Source: Impatiens glandulifera (lineage: Eukaryota > Streptophyta > Magnoliopsida > Ericales > Balsaminaceae). From it: a DNA stretch of 64,000 nucleotides. The notes under the pieces were generated by a model that was not told the origin of the DNA, made no database searches, and saw only the letters and a list, made by a program, of their open reading frames with translations. A program made the translations under genes and the position numbers. Positions 1 through 12,517 of the stretch are shown here, in pieces. Where the stretch lies: positions 31,059,751 through 31,123,750 of the forward strand of contig NC_061867.1 of NCBI RefSeq assembly GCF_907164915.1, in the 5' to 3' direction. How positions within the stretch are numbered: position 1 is the first letter of the stretch; each line of letters begins with the position of its first letter.

Positions 1-85
1 TCATTAGATCTGCAATATGTATTCACAAAATCAAAGACTATTATGCTATTCTCCTTTGTGTCAATTAAGTGATTCACACACTAAT

Positions 86-2080
<1,995 letters not shown>

Positions 2081-2269
2081 GGAAGACAATGTCAACAGAT
2101 GAACATCTTCTTGTTTCATGTAGAATTGACTCAACGTAAGGATAAAATCTTAAACAATATGCTTTATTTTCCCCACATTATGTGTTTGAAATTTGTTCCT
2201 CAAAGGGTTAAACTCTATGATGTTTATATCAAAGATAATGAATGCCTTGTTTCAATGATGGTTTATATT

Positions 2270-3040
2270 AGATTAGTATTGTTATGAACAAATTGTTGAT
2301 TTGGGGAGATTTATTAGGGCGGTTGATTACCAATGGTTTGGGAACCCAATAGGTATTAATCTCTCTTTTCTTTTTCCTTTCATTGAGCATTTGAATGATG
2401 TGGAGTTTGAATTGCCTGTTGTTTCGTGGAACAGTAAACAGGTTTGAGTGGGATAAAGACACAGTTATATCTGTTCGATTAAACCCTAGAGAACCAAATG
2501 TTTTGGCAACATCAAGAAGGTATGTATTTTTAGATGAATGATTTTAAATTTGTATTGATTGAACCAAATATAGTCTTATAATTTATGTTGGTCAAATAGA
2601 ATTGTTGGTTCATTAATTTTATTTTATTTTGGGTTTAGTGATAGTAACATTGTATTAAATGATTTGCATCACTAGATAGGAAGCTCACCATGATGGTAAT
2701 TCTAAAAAAGTTGTTTTCCAATAATTTTTACTTTTTTTGTTAAATCAAAAGGTACTGTTCTTTGTAGCACTTATAAATTTTATTATTTATTTTTGGAGAG
2801 ATAATTATCCATGGCTATAGATAGTAGTTAAGTCATTAAACATTGTTTATTGCATTTGAAATTGCGTAATTCCTACATTCTTTGTATCTACATAACTTAT
2901 CGTCATGTGAATTTTTTAGATTCTTAAGGTTCTTGTCTTTTAGTCTTTGTCTCAAATATATGACTTCAATATTTTTGTTGCAGATTAGAAGAAATTTTAT
3001 AGCATCAAACCCTTTGGAGCCTATGAACATCACAGTTGTA
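2270..3040 (+). pseudogene. DCAF13/SOF1-like WD40 gene fragment
   Basis: About 2440-2520 encodes FEWDKDTVISVRLNPREPN followed by LATSR, which resembles the DCAF13/SOF1 (WD-repeat, 18S rRNA processing) stretch around DTVISVRFNPGEPN. A second piece near 2640-2700 (DSNIVLNDL, then a stop) matches the following SITIYDL-type repeat. A third at 2985-3035 (ASNPLEPMNITV) matches the NPMEPMNF segment. The pieces are in the right order and separated by intron-like AT-rich DNA. In-frame stops are present and only a small part of the roughly 450-residue protein is represented. It lies directly downstream of the Ca2+-ATPase fragment on the same strand, which suggests both were moved together. The assignment rests on motif recall and not on a search. 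Confidence 0.6.
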
Positions 3041-3489
3041 AGTGCACTATTTAGATAGATTTATTTCAACTTGTTAATATTTGTCGGGTGATTAATGATT
3101 CATTTTTGTTTATCATATCACTCCATTAATGTTTAATAGTTTTGTTGGTTAGCAGTTTTCCGACTAGAATAGTGAACATCACAAACATGTCATTTACCTA
3201 TATAGCCAGAGTTCACTCGAAGTTGAAAATAAACGGGAATCTAATGTTTTGTTTATTTGAACATTATAACATTATTAAAAATTTGTAATATATGGTAATT
3301 AATATTTATTTATTTGATTATGATATAATTTTATAAGAAAATATTATTGAGAAAATTTATGTTTTTTTTATTATTTAAATTTTCAATAATGAATAGGAAA
3401 TGTTCTTTTAAATATTTTTAATGATTATTTAATTTAAAATAAAATTAAAATAAAAACAAAAATTAAAAAGTGAAATTGTTAAAAATTAA

Positions 3490-3667
3490 ATGTGGTTTTG
3501 GCCACGCTTAAATTAATGTTACCGACGCTTATTCAAGGGTTGTTATAACTTGCGCCGACCCTGCTTATGGCGACGCAAGAATAAGGGTCGGTGATATTTC
3601 TGGCGACGCTTTTAAGGGTTGACATAAGTCTTTTTAAGGGTCGCCAGAAGTCTTCTTTGTTGTAGTG
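3490..3667. mobile_element. Right terminus of a CACTA (EnSpm-type) transposon
   Basis: Read on the minus strand from 3667 the sequence begins CACTACAACAAAGAAGAC, a classic CACTA terminal inverted repeat. Inside it are subterminal repeats built on gcgacgctt / aagggtcgg in both orientations (about 3500-3650), as expected for En/Spm transposase-binding arrays. The flank begins CTA and continues into the alpha repeat, which at about 36.8 kb reads ...gtacctagagaac.... A CTA 3-bp target duplication is therefore predicted at the unseen left end. The left terminus is not in the window, so all of 1-3667 may lie inside the element. Confidence 0.75.
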
Positions 3668-4115
3668 CTAACAAACTACCGAGACCCAGCCCGAATAGGG
3701 AAAAACCAAGGGTGCAACTCATACATAGAAGGTCAAGCCACAAGCCAATGAACGTAGAAATAAGATCCAAGTGCAACGCGTGAAGTGTCAACACACATAG
3801 AGGAGATCAACCATCACCAATCACCATCACACAACCGTGTTTGGAGGATACAAAATCAGTGTCATTTAAGCTCTAGATGCATGGGCTCATTTGTAAATTG
3901 TTGAAATCATATATCATTGGTTACCAAATGAGTTAATTTAAAAGGGTAAAATAAGATCATTTTCCTTACGCTATCATAGACTCTAGTGGCCATAAACAAA
4001 GAATTGCGACTAAGAAGTAAAATAGCATTAATGGATTTCGTCTACGTTTGGCGTCCCAAGTCTTTCGCATTAACCTTCCGTCTAGGCTTCCCTTTGGCCT
4101 TGCTCATTGCGCGCC

Positions 4116-4209
<94 letters not shown>

Positions 4210-4355
4210 TTTTACCTACAAAATAAATTAATAAACATAACATTTATTTTTGCCTATTATGTTCTATTTATTGATTTATTTGTGTATTTTAGAGTTTTAT
4301 TTTTATTTTAGAATTTAAATGGCAACAACATTTTTTCATAGATAATTATTTAATT
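3668..4355 (+). repeat. Alpha repeat, copy 1 (left part; continues at 9344)
   Basis: Non-coding segment repeated at about 36745-37378 and 59690-60060. Shared landmarks are 'gggctcatttg', 'gaaatcatatatcattgg', 'taccaaatgagtt', and a 'ccgtctaggcttcc' stretch. It is interrupted at 4356 by an LTR retrotransposon and resumes at 9344. The stretch 'tacctacaaaataaattaataaac' near 4215-4238 is the uninterrupted version of the site where the Mutator-like element sits in copy 2. Confidence 0.75.
4117..4205. repeat. (TA)n microsatellite
   Basis: Uninterrupted TA dinucleotides over about 88 bases at the 3' side of an alpha repeat. The open frames here are only the Tyr-Ile repeat produced by TA runs and are not genes. 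Confidence 0.97.
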
Positions 4356-5159
4356 TGTTAGGATCGGCGGCACCAATAGAGACGGGGGTCTGACTATTGT
4401 TGACGACTTCGGATAAACAGTTTGATAGAAATCATGTTAGGGATTAATATCTCTTTCTATCCTTCGCAAATCCTTCGAACTCTTAAAACAGATTCAAGTG
4501 CGGAATTGTTCGTCGGAGTTGAAGCTTTGAACCAATGAAAGATGAATGACAGAAAGTAAAGAACTAAAGAAGTTGTTTATGGATGTTCAGAGCAAATTCT
4601 CCTACGTCACCCCTTCTTCCAACCACCGGAAGGATTCACTATACTTCTTTGAATCAAATACAGTTCACTAATCTAGTTAACTGTCTGTTGAACAAAACAA
4701 CCTTTGTTCAACTTACAACACTGAAGTTTTCTCACATAAAAGACAGTATGTAATACAATGTATTCACAGCTAGATGATAAGTGAGATGTTTAATTTCAGG
4801 AACTTTCTTGAAAGAAAAATTAATGAAGCATCTCTCTCTCTGTTTCTTGTATTTTTAAGCAAGTAATTTGTCCGTTGTCTTAGCCAGCAATTTATTCTTG
4901 AAAAGCTTCAACGGTCAAATCCTTCTTTTGGACACATGTCATCTTTCCGTTGGATGTACTATCCATGAGGTACTGGGTAGTACATCAGAAAAAGATTCTT
5001 GAGATCGTGGTAGTACAATGCAGTAGATGTAATTTGAATTATGGCATACGTGGAGGTTATTCATTTGTTGAGCTCTGCTGTCAGTTGCCTGGATTACTCT
5101 ACTGTCACCTGCCAGGAAGAGCATCTGCCTTCAGATGCCTATCTGATCATCTCGACCGT

Positions 5160-5465
5160 TCATCTAATTAGACGCAATCAGTCTATTAGACGCTTTTCAT
5201 CTGATTAGTCTATTAGACGTTTTTCATCTGATCAGTCTATTAGACGTTTTTCATCTAATCAGTCTATTAGACGTTTTTTATCAGATATTAGACCCCCACG
5301 TCTAAGCACACTAGTTAGACCCCCACGTCTAACCACACTGGTTAGACTCCACGTCTAACTTTCTCTTTCTAGACTGCGCGTCTAACTTTCTTGCATCTAT
5401 TAGACTCACACGTCTAATTCCTTGCATCTATTAGACTCCACGTCTAACCTTAGACGTTTTTCATA
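5160..5465. repeat. GTCTAATAGAC-type tandem array in the left LTR
   Basis: About 27-bp units of the form 'tctattagacg-ttttcatctgatcag' repeat at about 5165-5285. They are followed by shorter units carrying 'ttagac..cacgtctaac' up to about 5460. The core 'tctattagac/gtctaa' is partly self-complementary, so the array is a field of small palindromes in the LTR promoter region. Confidence 0.85.
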
Positions 5466-5557
5466 AAATTGGTCTAACTTCGCGTTGACTTTTCTCGCGC
5501 ACGTTGACTTTCAGCTGTGTCTGCAAATTACAAAAATCTAATTATTAATTTTGCACC

Positions 5558-5625
5558 TGGTGAGATTCGAACATAGGTCACTTATATGACAAGCGGGCAT
5601 GCTTACCACTACACCACTTAAAATG
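5558..5625 (-). other. tRNA-Asp-like sequence embedded in the left LTR
   Basis: The minus strand reads TGGTGTAGTGGTAAGCATG, then CCCGCTTGTCATA, then TGTTCGAATCTCACCA. This is the layout of tRNA-Asp(GUC): a perfect box A (TGGTGTAGTGG), an anticodon-loop-like TTGTCAT, and a box B (slightly degraded GTTCGAATC). The acceptor stem is not conserved, so it is a relic or a Pol III-like promoter and not a working tRNA gene. Confidence 0.65.
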
Positions 5626-5827
5626 TTGATATCTAAATATATATTTATATATTTGATATGACTAACAAATATTGAACTTAGTTTTATCCAAAAACTATTT
5701 CATCAAATCAAATTGTTAAGTTATTTTTTAAATCAATTAAAAATTTAACCCAACAATTTCTCCCTTTTTGATTATTTAAATTAAATTATCAAAACCTGTT
5801 GAGTTCATTAAAAATTTCAACCCAACA

Positions 5828-5841
5828 ATTTCCCCCTTTTT
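5828..5841 (-). other. Polypurine tract of the LTR retrotransposon
   Basis: The minus strand reads AAAAAGGGGGAAAT immediately before the 3' LTR start (TGTTGGGTTG). This is the expected second-strand primer position. Confidence 0.8.
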
Positions 5842-6336
5842 GATTATTTAAATTAAATTATCAAAACTAGTTGAGTTCATGATTTAAACATAATCTAGGC
5901 ATTATCATAATCTAACAATCTTAAAAATATTTCTAAGGTAAGAAAACTTAGACTCGAGAAGTGGCTTTGAGAAGATGTCAACCACTTCAGGCTGATGATT
6001 GTCATATGCTATGTCCGAGTAGTCGGCTGTCCAGATGCCTTCTGGCTCTTCCAAGCTACTTTCCTGTTTTACCTGCATTCAAAGACAATAACAAATCTGG
6101 TACCCATTTTTCTTTGGGTCCATGACTTATTAGTCCCTTGGGAATCCATACTTTGATTATTTTATGGATTTCCCATGTTGCGTTGTGATCGGTGCATATG
6201 ATTTATGCTTAGTAGACGTCTTTCTGCTAGCAGCTGAACTGTTAATCTTAGATGATGATTTTTGTCTAAAACTCCTTGACTTCTTGTGAAGTTTTAATAT
6301 GCCAGACTTACTAACTGCTTCCATTTTAAGTTTCAG
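5842..6336. other. Retrotransposon interior without recognised coding
   Basis: About 0.5 kb between the gag relic and the 3' LTR. No integrase, reverse transcriptase or RNase H motif is seen on either strand. This is where pol should be, so pol has been deleted or was never present. Confidence 0.6.
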
Positions 6337-7786
6337 TCAGCTAACAGTTGGTGGAACATAATTAATCTTATCCTTTAAGGTTAACTCATCACAGCTTGGA
6401 TCATTTCCATTCTCAGTTAAGCTCCTTTTGACAAAGTTTATAGACTTAAACTTATTAGTTTCTGGGTTTAACTTTTCACAAGACTTGTCTGAGTCATTGC
6501 CATCAAATCCTAAACCGGATTTGCATCTGGCAGGCCTCAGCATACTTATCTGCTGTCTGACTGCATCTCCAGACTTCGTCCAGGAACCGACCACATATGT
6601 CAAACGTTGGTTTTCAGAAAACAGAGTTTGAGCATTTTCCTTGAGCTTCTCATTCTCAGATGAGAGCTCAGCCATTTTGTTTTCAAAAACTCCAGAATCA
6701 TTGTTTTGAGATGAAGAAGAGCTGTTAGATTTGTTTTTCAAATTTAGTTCGTCAAAAGAGTTTGACAGTTTCTTGTACTCAATGACCACGTAATTGAGTG
6801 CAGTAATTAACTCATCTCTTGAGAATTTTTCAGAGGAGAAATCAAATACCTCAGAGTCAACTTCTTCTTTTGCCATGAAACAAGTGACCTCTTCATCATC
6901 ACTGACGTTGGATGATGAATCATCTAAGTCGCTGTCGCCCACTTGGCTTTGTTTTCAGCTGCCATGAGAGTCTTTAACTGTTTTTTGTTCTTTTTCTCAT
7001 CTTTCTTTTTCTCATTACGCTTCGGCTTGCTGTTTCCTTCCTTGAAGTGTCTCTTCTTCATGAAAAGAGCCATGGCATTGCTGCTAATCTGCATAGCAGC
7101 AGCCTTCACAGCAGTGACAGTAGATGGCTCCTGAACAGTCACCAATGCCTTTGTTATGATGGTGGATGTGGGGTGCTTCTCTTCATTTCTATAGTTCAAC
7201 TCGAACTCATAGGCCTTTAGATCGGCCAGCAAGTCAAAGAGCTTCATCTTATTGAGGTCTTTAGACTCCCTCATCGCCATTGTCTTAATATCCAATCTCT
7301 GGGCAAAGCACGCATGACTTTGATCGCAACCTCTCTGTTGCTGTAAGTCTTGCCCAGAGTGGATAGAAAAGTGATAACCTTACTGAATCTCTCATCGAAC
7401 TCAGTCATCGTCTCTCCAGGACGCATCTGGAAGTTATCAAACTTTTGAGTGGCAACCATGAGTCTGTTTTCTTTTGTTTGCTCGTTGCCCTCACACAGTT
7501 TAGTCAGCTTCTCCCAAATATCTTTGGCGCTGGGACATGTAATGATCTTGTATACCATGTTGTCATCCAATGTCTTATAGAGGATGTGTTTTGCTATGCT
7601 GTCGAGGTTGTTCTTTCTTTTATCTTCATTGGTCCACTCAGATCTAGCCTTCTCAATCTTTATCGGACCATCGGTGATGACAAACTACATGTCATCATCT
7701 ATGGCAGCTAGATGAGCATGGATTCTTGCCTTCCACACAACATAGTTTTCCTCTGAGAACATAGGAACATTGTTGATGACAGCCAT
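6337..7786 (-). pseudogene. Gag (UBN2/copia-type) of the LTR retrotransposon, broken
   Basis: The minus-strand frame starts at 7786 with MAVINNVPMFSEENYVVWK, typical of copia Gag. It meets a TAG at 7687-7685, then reads on through KDIWEKLTKLCEGNE and MTEFDERFSKV (7570-7271), which is the UBN2 core. A frameshift near 7290 leads into a Lys-rich stretch (KKKDEKKNKKQLK, near 7000). A second shift near 6940 leads into an acidic, Ser-rich tail (DLDDSSSNVSDDEE, 6942-6337) with a likely coiled coil (LSSENEKLKENAQTLFSENQ). The CCHC zinc knuckle expected between the last two parts is not seen. Gag coats the RNA inside virus-like particles. Three breaks make this copy non-functional, although the frames between the breaks are long. 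Confidence 0.85.
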
Positions 7787-7830
7787 ATACATAATTCAGA
7801 TTCTTTAGAAGCTTGAGAATAAAAAACGAG

Positions 7831-7842
7831 GCTTTGATACCA
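7831..7842 (-). other. Primer-binding site
   Basis: Minus-strand TGGTATCAAAGC lies two bases inside the 5' LTR end. It is complementary to the 3' end of plant initiator tRNA-Met with one change from the usual TGGTATCAGAGC. Confidence 0.85.
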
Positions 7843-8649
7843 ATTGTTAGGATCGACGGCACCAATAGAGACGGGGGTCTGACTATTGTTGACGACTTCG
7901 GATAAACAGTTTGATAGAAATCATGTTAGGGATTAATATCTCTTTGTATTCTTCGCAAATCCTTCGAACTCTTAAAACAGATTCAAGTGCGGAATTGTTC
8001 GTTGGATTTGAAGCTTCGAACCAATGAAAGATGAATGACAGAAAGTAAGAACACAAGAAGTTGTTTATGGATGTTCGAAGCAAACTCTCCTACGTCACCC
8101 CTTCTTCCAACCACAGGAAGGATTCACTATACTTCTTTGAATCAAATACAGTTCACTAATCTAGCTAACTCTCTGTTGAACAAAACAACCTTTGTTCAAC
8201 TTACAACACTGAAGTTTTCTCACAGAAAAGACAGTATGTAATACAATGTATTCACAGCTAGATGATAAGTGAGATGTTTGATTTCAGGAACTTTCTTGAA
8301 AGAAAAATTAATGAAGCAGCTCTCTCTCTGTTTCTTGTATTTTTCATCCAGTAATTTGTCCGTTGTCTTAGCCAGCAATTTATTCTTGAAAAGCTTCAAC
8401 GATCAAATCCTTCTTTTGGACACATGTCATCTTTCCGTTGGATGTACTATCCATGAGGTACTGGGTAGTACATCATAAAAAGATTCTTGAGATCGTGGTA
8501 GTACAATGCAGTAGATGCAATTTGAATTATGGCATACGTGGCGGTTATTCATTTGTTGAGCTCTGCTGTCAGCTGCCCGGAATACTCTGTTACCAGTTGC
8601 CAAGAAGATCATCTGCCTTCAGATGCCTATCTGATCATCTCGTCCGTTC

Positions 8650-8992
8650 ATCTGATTAGACGCAATCAGTCTATTAGACGCTTTTCATCTGATCAGTCTA
8701 TTAGACGTTTTTCATCTGATCAGTCTATTAGACGTTTTTCATCTGATATTAGACCCCCACGTCTAACCACACTGGTTAGACTCCACGTCTAACTTTCTCT
8801 TTCTTGACTGCACGTCTAACTTTCTTACTTCTATTAGACTCACACGTCTAATTCCTTGCATCTATTAGACTCACACATCTAATTCCTTGCATCTATTAGA
8901 CTCACACGTCTAATTCCTTGCATCTGTTATACTCACACGTCTAATTCCTTGCATCTATTAGACTCCACGTCTAACCTTAGACGTTTTTCATA
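8650..8992. repeat. GTCTAATAGAC-type tandem array in the right LTR
   Basis: Same array as at 5160-5465. It has fewer 27-bp units, but the 31-bp 'attagactcacacgtctaattccttgcatct' type is expanded between about 8830 and 8965. Confidence 0.85.
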
Positions 8993-9065
8993 AAATCGGT
9001 CTAACTCCGCGTTGACTATCAGTTGTGCCTGCAAATTAACAAAAATCTAATTATTAATTCTGTAA

Positions 9066-9131
9066 TTGGTGAGATTCGAACCCAGGTCACCTATATGACA
9101 AGCGGGCATGCTTACTACTACACCACTTAAA
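9066..9131 (-). other. tRNA-Asp-like sequence embedded in the right LTR
   Basis: The minus strand carries TGGTGTAGTAGTAAGCATG, CCCGCTTGTCATATAGG, then CTGGGTTCGAATCTCACCA. Box B (GGTTCGAATCT) is better kept than in the left LTR, while box A has GTAGTAG for GTAGTGG. Each LTR thus keeps one of the two boxes in near-consensus form, indicating that both were intact in the ancestor. Confidence 0.65.
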
Positions 9132-9343
9132 ATGTTGATATCTAAATATATATTTATATATTTGATATGACTAACAATTATTAAACTTAGTTTTATCCAA
9201 AAACTATTTCATCAATCATCAAATCAAAAGTTAAGTTATTTTTTAAATCAATTAAAAATTTTAACCTAACAATTTCTCCCTTTTTGATTATTTAAATTAA
9301 ATTATCAAAATCGGTTGAGTTCATTAAAAATTTCAACCCAACA

Positions 9344-10557
9344 TAATTTATGCTCTTCATTTAATTATTTTGTAATTTAATTATTTTGTGATAAATTAAT
9401 ACAACATTTTCCTAAATAATTATTAAATTTATTTTTGTCGTTTTAAATTAATTATTTTGGGATAAGCGAATACAACATTTTCTTAAATAATAATTTAATT
9501 TTTCATTGGCCGCTAAATGAATTATTTTCGGATAAATGAATACAACATTTTCCCTTAATAATTATTTAATTTATTTTTGGCCAATAAACTAATTATTTGG
9601 GATAATTGAATACAAAATGTTTTCTAAATAATTATTAAATTTATTTTTTGCTTTTGAATTAATAACATTGATATGAATGAATATAACATTTTTTCTAAAT
9701 ATAATATTATTTAATTTAGAGGCCTTTGAATTAATTATTTTGGGATAAATGAATATAACATATTTCATAAATAATTATTTACTTTATTTTAAACCCCTTT
9801 TCGAGAATTATAATATTTGGAAAATTATTTTAAGGACTCGGAATTATTTGAGAATTTTCTTTAAATTTAGTAAAAAAAATAAATTTAAACGTTGGGTTCC
9901 GCAACTCTTTTGGAATCTCCGCGAGTTAATTATCTTCTCGTCTCACGAGTTCGAACTCATGACCTCATTGAGACTTAGTAAATCAAATTTTAGTGTATAC
10001 TCGTTCTAAAGCGACAATATATAAGTGGTTAGTGCATAGATCAAGAGTAAAAATAATTTGACTTTTTGATAGTGAGGCTCATTTTGTGCATGATCTTTAG
10101 TTTAATATTAGTGACAACAACCAAGTTGTGATTAGAGTTTTTGATTTCATCTATAGAAAAAGTTTTTTGTTTTCCATTTTTGTTGTTATTTTCGTTTTTG
10201 TTTTATTTTGTTGAAAATCTTTTTGAAATAATTATTTGAAATAAATATTAAAAAATATATATATTTTTTAAATATAAAATTTATAAAAATAAAATAAAAT
10301 ATGTTAGAATACTAATATTTGAAATATAGAAGATTTGATAATATTTTTTTAATGATAAAATTATAAAATATTATAGATAAATAGTATTTAATTACAACCG
10401 ATGACTCAATTTTATTTTTCTATTCCTTCACTTTACAAGAAAAAGAAATTTATCAACCCTCAACCATATAAAAAATACACACATATAAGATAATCATTAT
10501 TCATACTAAGTTTTTACCTGTATGAAAACTCCAACTTCTCTTAGGAAAAAATAAACA
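9344..10557 (+). repeat. Alpha repeat, copy 1 (right part) with degenerate ~100-bp tandem units
   Basis: Resumes the alpha repeat after the retrotransposon. From about 9360 to 9790 a phrase like 'attattttgggataaatgaatacaacattttc...aataattattta' recurs about every 100 bases. The same happens at about 42540-43130 in block II. The last part (about 9940-10557) is the upstream region of LBD A and matches 43.3-43.95 kb. No coding signal is seen. Confidence 0.7.
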
Positions 10558-11635
10558 ATGAGCACCGAGACCAATTCCAGCGCCATAATCATTATCAGAC
10601 CATGCGGAGCCTGTAGATACTTACGAAAGAAATGTCTCGACAATTGCATATTCGCACCTTACTTTGATTATGATCAAGGTACTTATGTATTTAAATATCC
10701 ATAGTAACATGATTTTACATGAGTTAATTAATCGCATCAATTTATAAACAAATCAGAACAATAGTTAGGTCAAATCTTTTAAAAACAATTGGGTGTAATT
10801 ATATGGTATGTATGTTTGGTCATATGAAATAATTGGTTTGCTTAATAATTTTGTAAAAATTAATTTAGATTACATATTTTCTTATCAACATAACGCTGTG
10901 AATGGTATATATCTACCTTATTTGTCATTTTGACTTAACTTTTAGTTAATATTATAATATTTTGATTTTATATGACTTGTTTATCTCATAGACGTCACTT
11001 TCATAAATACATTATTAATTAAAGAAAAACTTTTTACAAAATAAACTTTTCAAAAATAAAAATTGACGTCACGACAAATTATCAAATATTATATTAGATT
11101 AAGGTAATATCCAAATTTAGGAACAAAGTCATTCTCTTCTAATATAACTTATCTCATATATTATTATTATTATTATTATATATCTTGTCTGTTCTCTTAA
11201 TTTATTTTATTGGAAATTTTAATTTTAACAAGCAATGATATTAGGTAGAAATTCTTGTTAATTGGTATGCTTTTTATTTTATTTTATTTAAAATTTTAAT
11301 TTTTTAATCTTGTTAATGATCTTATATGTATAAAGGTGATCAATCTTCAACTTGAGAATGCGTGGTTGCAAGCCCAAGTAGCCAGGCAGTCGCCACCTCA
11401 GCAACAGCCACAGTCTTCTCTGTCCATGTTAGACTACCCATTGGTTGGCGGCGCCACCTATGACAAGGAACCTCTCTTTGAGTTTGATCCTAATATTGGA
11501 TCATTTCATCAGCAGGATTCATGGGCAGCCAATCAGCAGCAGTTCCATGATCAGAACCCATGCACCGGAGCGAACCCATTCACCGGAGCTCCGGTGGGGG
11601 CGGCAGTGGGGAAGAGTTTGTTGGGGAGTCACTGA
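10558..11635 (+). pseudogene. LBD (LOB-domain) transcription factor copy A, exon 1 truncated
   Basis: LBD proteins are plant-specific DNA-binding factors with a C-x2-C-x6-C-x3-C finger, a GAS block and a leucine-zipper-like helix. From the ATG at 10558 this copy encodes the finger intact (PCGACRYLRKKC then LDNCIFAPYF), but the reading ends at DYDQ and passes straight into the intron donor-like ggtacttatg. The GAS block and helix start of exon 1 are deleted; compare copy D, where some 200 more bases follow. Exon 2 (11336-11635, starting VINLQLENAWLQAQV, ending GKSLLGSH) is open and continues the helix plus a Pro/Gln/Ser-rich tail with LFEFDPNIG. The deletion leaves exon 1 out of phase with exon 2, so a full protein is not expected. 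An hAT-like element sits 98 bases past the stop. Confidence 0.88.
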
Positions 11636-11732
11636 TGAGGAATCAACGTGGAAGGAAAAGATCTTCCCCAAGCATGCCACCTGACACTAATTGAATCACT
11701 TTTTACTTTTAATAATATATGTGACATTTAGT

Positions 11733-12476
11733 TAGGGCTGCAAAGTCGAGTCGAGCTCGAACCAGCTTGAGCTCGAGCTTGACACGATTTAGTATTTATT
11801 AGCTCGACTCGAACTCGAGCTCGAACGAGTTTATAAATTTGAGCTCGAACTCGAGCTCGACTATTAACCTACAAGCTTGGCTCGACTCGAAAAGTTTGAA
11901 CTAAAATTAAATTTTCAAACTCGATCTCGAACTTGAAATCAAGCTCGAACTCGAACTCGAGCTCGAGCTCGAACTCATACTCAAATTCAAACTCAAACTC
12001 AAACTCAAACTCAAACTCAAACTCAAAATCAAACCCAAACACAAACCTAAACCCAAACCCAAACCAAAATTTATTTTCAAAATGAAAATATCAAACTTTC
12101 ATACATATTCAACATTTAAAACATTATATTTCAAAATAAAATATTAAACCATCATAAATATTCAAAATTTCAAAAATGATAGTCCAAAGTCCAAAATCAA
12201 ACCACCATTACTAATCAAAATTCTAAAACATAAAATTTCAAAATTAAAGTACAAAACAATATAAATTGTTTGAATAATCAATATATTAATCTTTTTTCAG
12301 TCTGTTCTTCAAGCATAACACTTACTTACCTGTAGTCAATAATATGAAATGTTTAAGCTAAAAAATAATTAATATAAAAATACACGTTAAAAAATATCTA
12401 AAATTTAACTTATATATTAAGGAGTAAATACTACCAAAAAAAGATATTTATAAACTTATTTATAGCTAGAATATAC

Positions 12477-12517
<41 letters not shown>

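Larger units (their letters stand above)
4356..5827 (-). repeat. LTR (3' LTR of the minus-strand element)
   Basis: 1472 bases beginning TGTTAGGATCGG and ending CAACCCAACA. It is nearly collinear with 7845-9343. It contains the GTCTAATAGAC tandem array and a tRNA-Asp-like segment, described separately. It differs from the other LTR by substitutions and by array copy number, so the insertion is not recent. Confidence 0.92.
4356..9343 (-). mobile_element. Non-autonomous LTR retrotransposon (Ty1/copia-type gag only), with TSD TAATT
   Basis: Two direct LTRs (4356-5827 and 7845-9343) bound by TG...CA flank a 2.0-kb interior. The 5-bp duplication TAATT lies at 4351-4355 and 9344-9348. On the minus strand the primer site TGGTATCAAAGC (initiator-Met type) follows the 5' LTR, and a polypurine tract AAAAAGGGGGAAAT precedes the 3' LTR. 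The interior holds only gag-like frames; protease, integrase, reverse transcriptase and RNase H are absent. It is therefore a deleted or non-autonomous derivative that would need enzymes from a relative. Its insertion site is intact in block II near 42541 (aattatttaatttatataaa). Confidence 0.92.
7845..9343 (-). repeat. LTR (5' LTR of the minus-strand element)
   Basis: 1499 bases, TGTTAGGATCGACGG...CAACCCAACA. It is collinear with 4356-5827 but has extra units of the 'tctattagactcacacgtctaattccttgca' repeat (about five against two), which explains the length difference. Confidence 0.92.

Noticed and set aside
3986..4311. Open frames coding long Tyr-Ile repeats
   Set aside because: Produced by the (TA)n microsatellite; no protein-like sequence outside it.
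5160..5465. CRISPR-like array of regularly spaced repeats in the LTR
   Set aside because: The organism is a plant, the 'spacers' are themselves repeats, and the array lies within an LTR; it is a tandem repeat.
11336..11635. Exon 2 of LBD A as an independent gene starting at GTG
   Set aside because: GTG is the first codon after the splice acceptor and codes Val; the stretch is only the second exon of a broken LBD gene.
12030..12062. Telomere-like 'acctaaacccaaacccaaac'
   Set aside because: It is the degenerate end of the (CAAACT)n run inside the hAT-like element and not TTTAGGG repeats.
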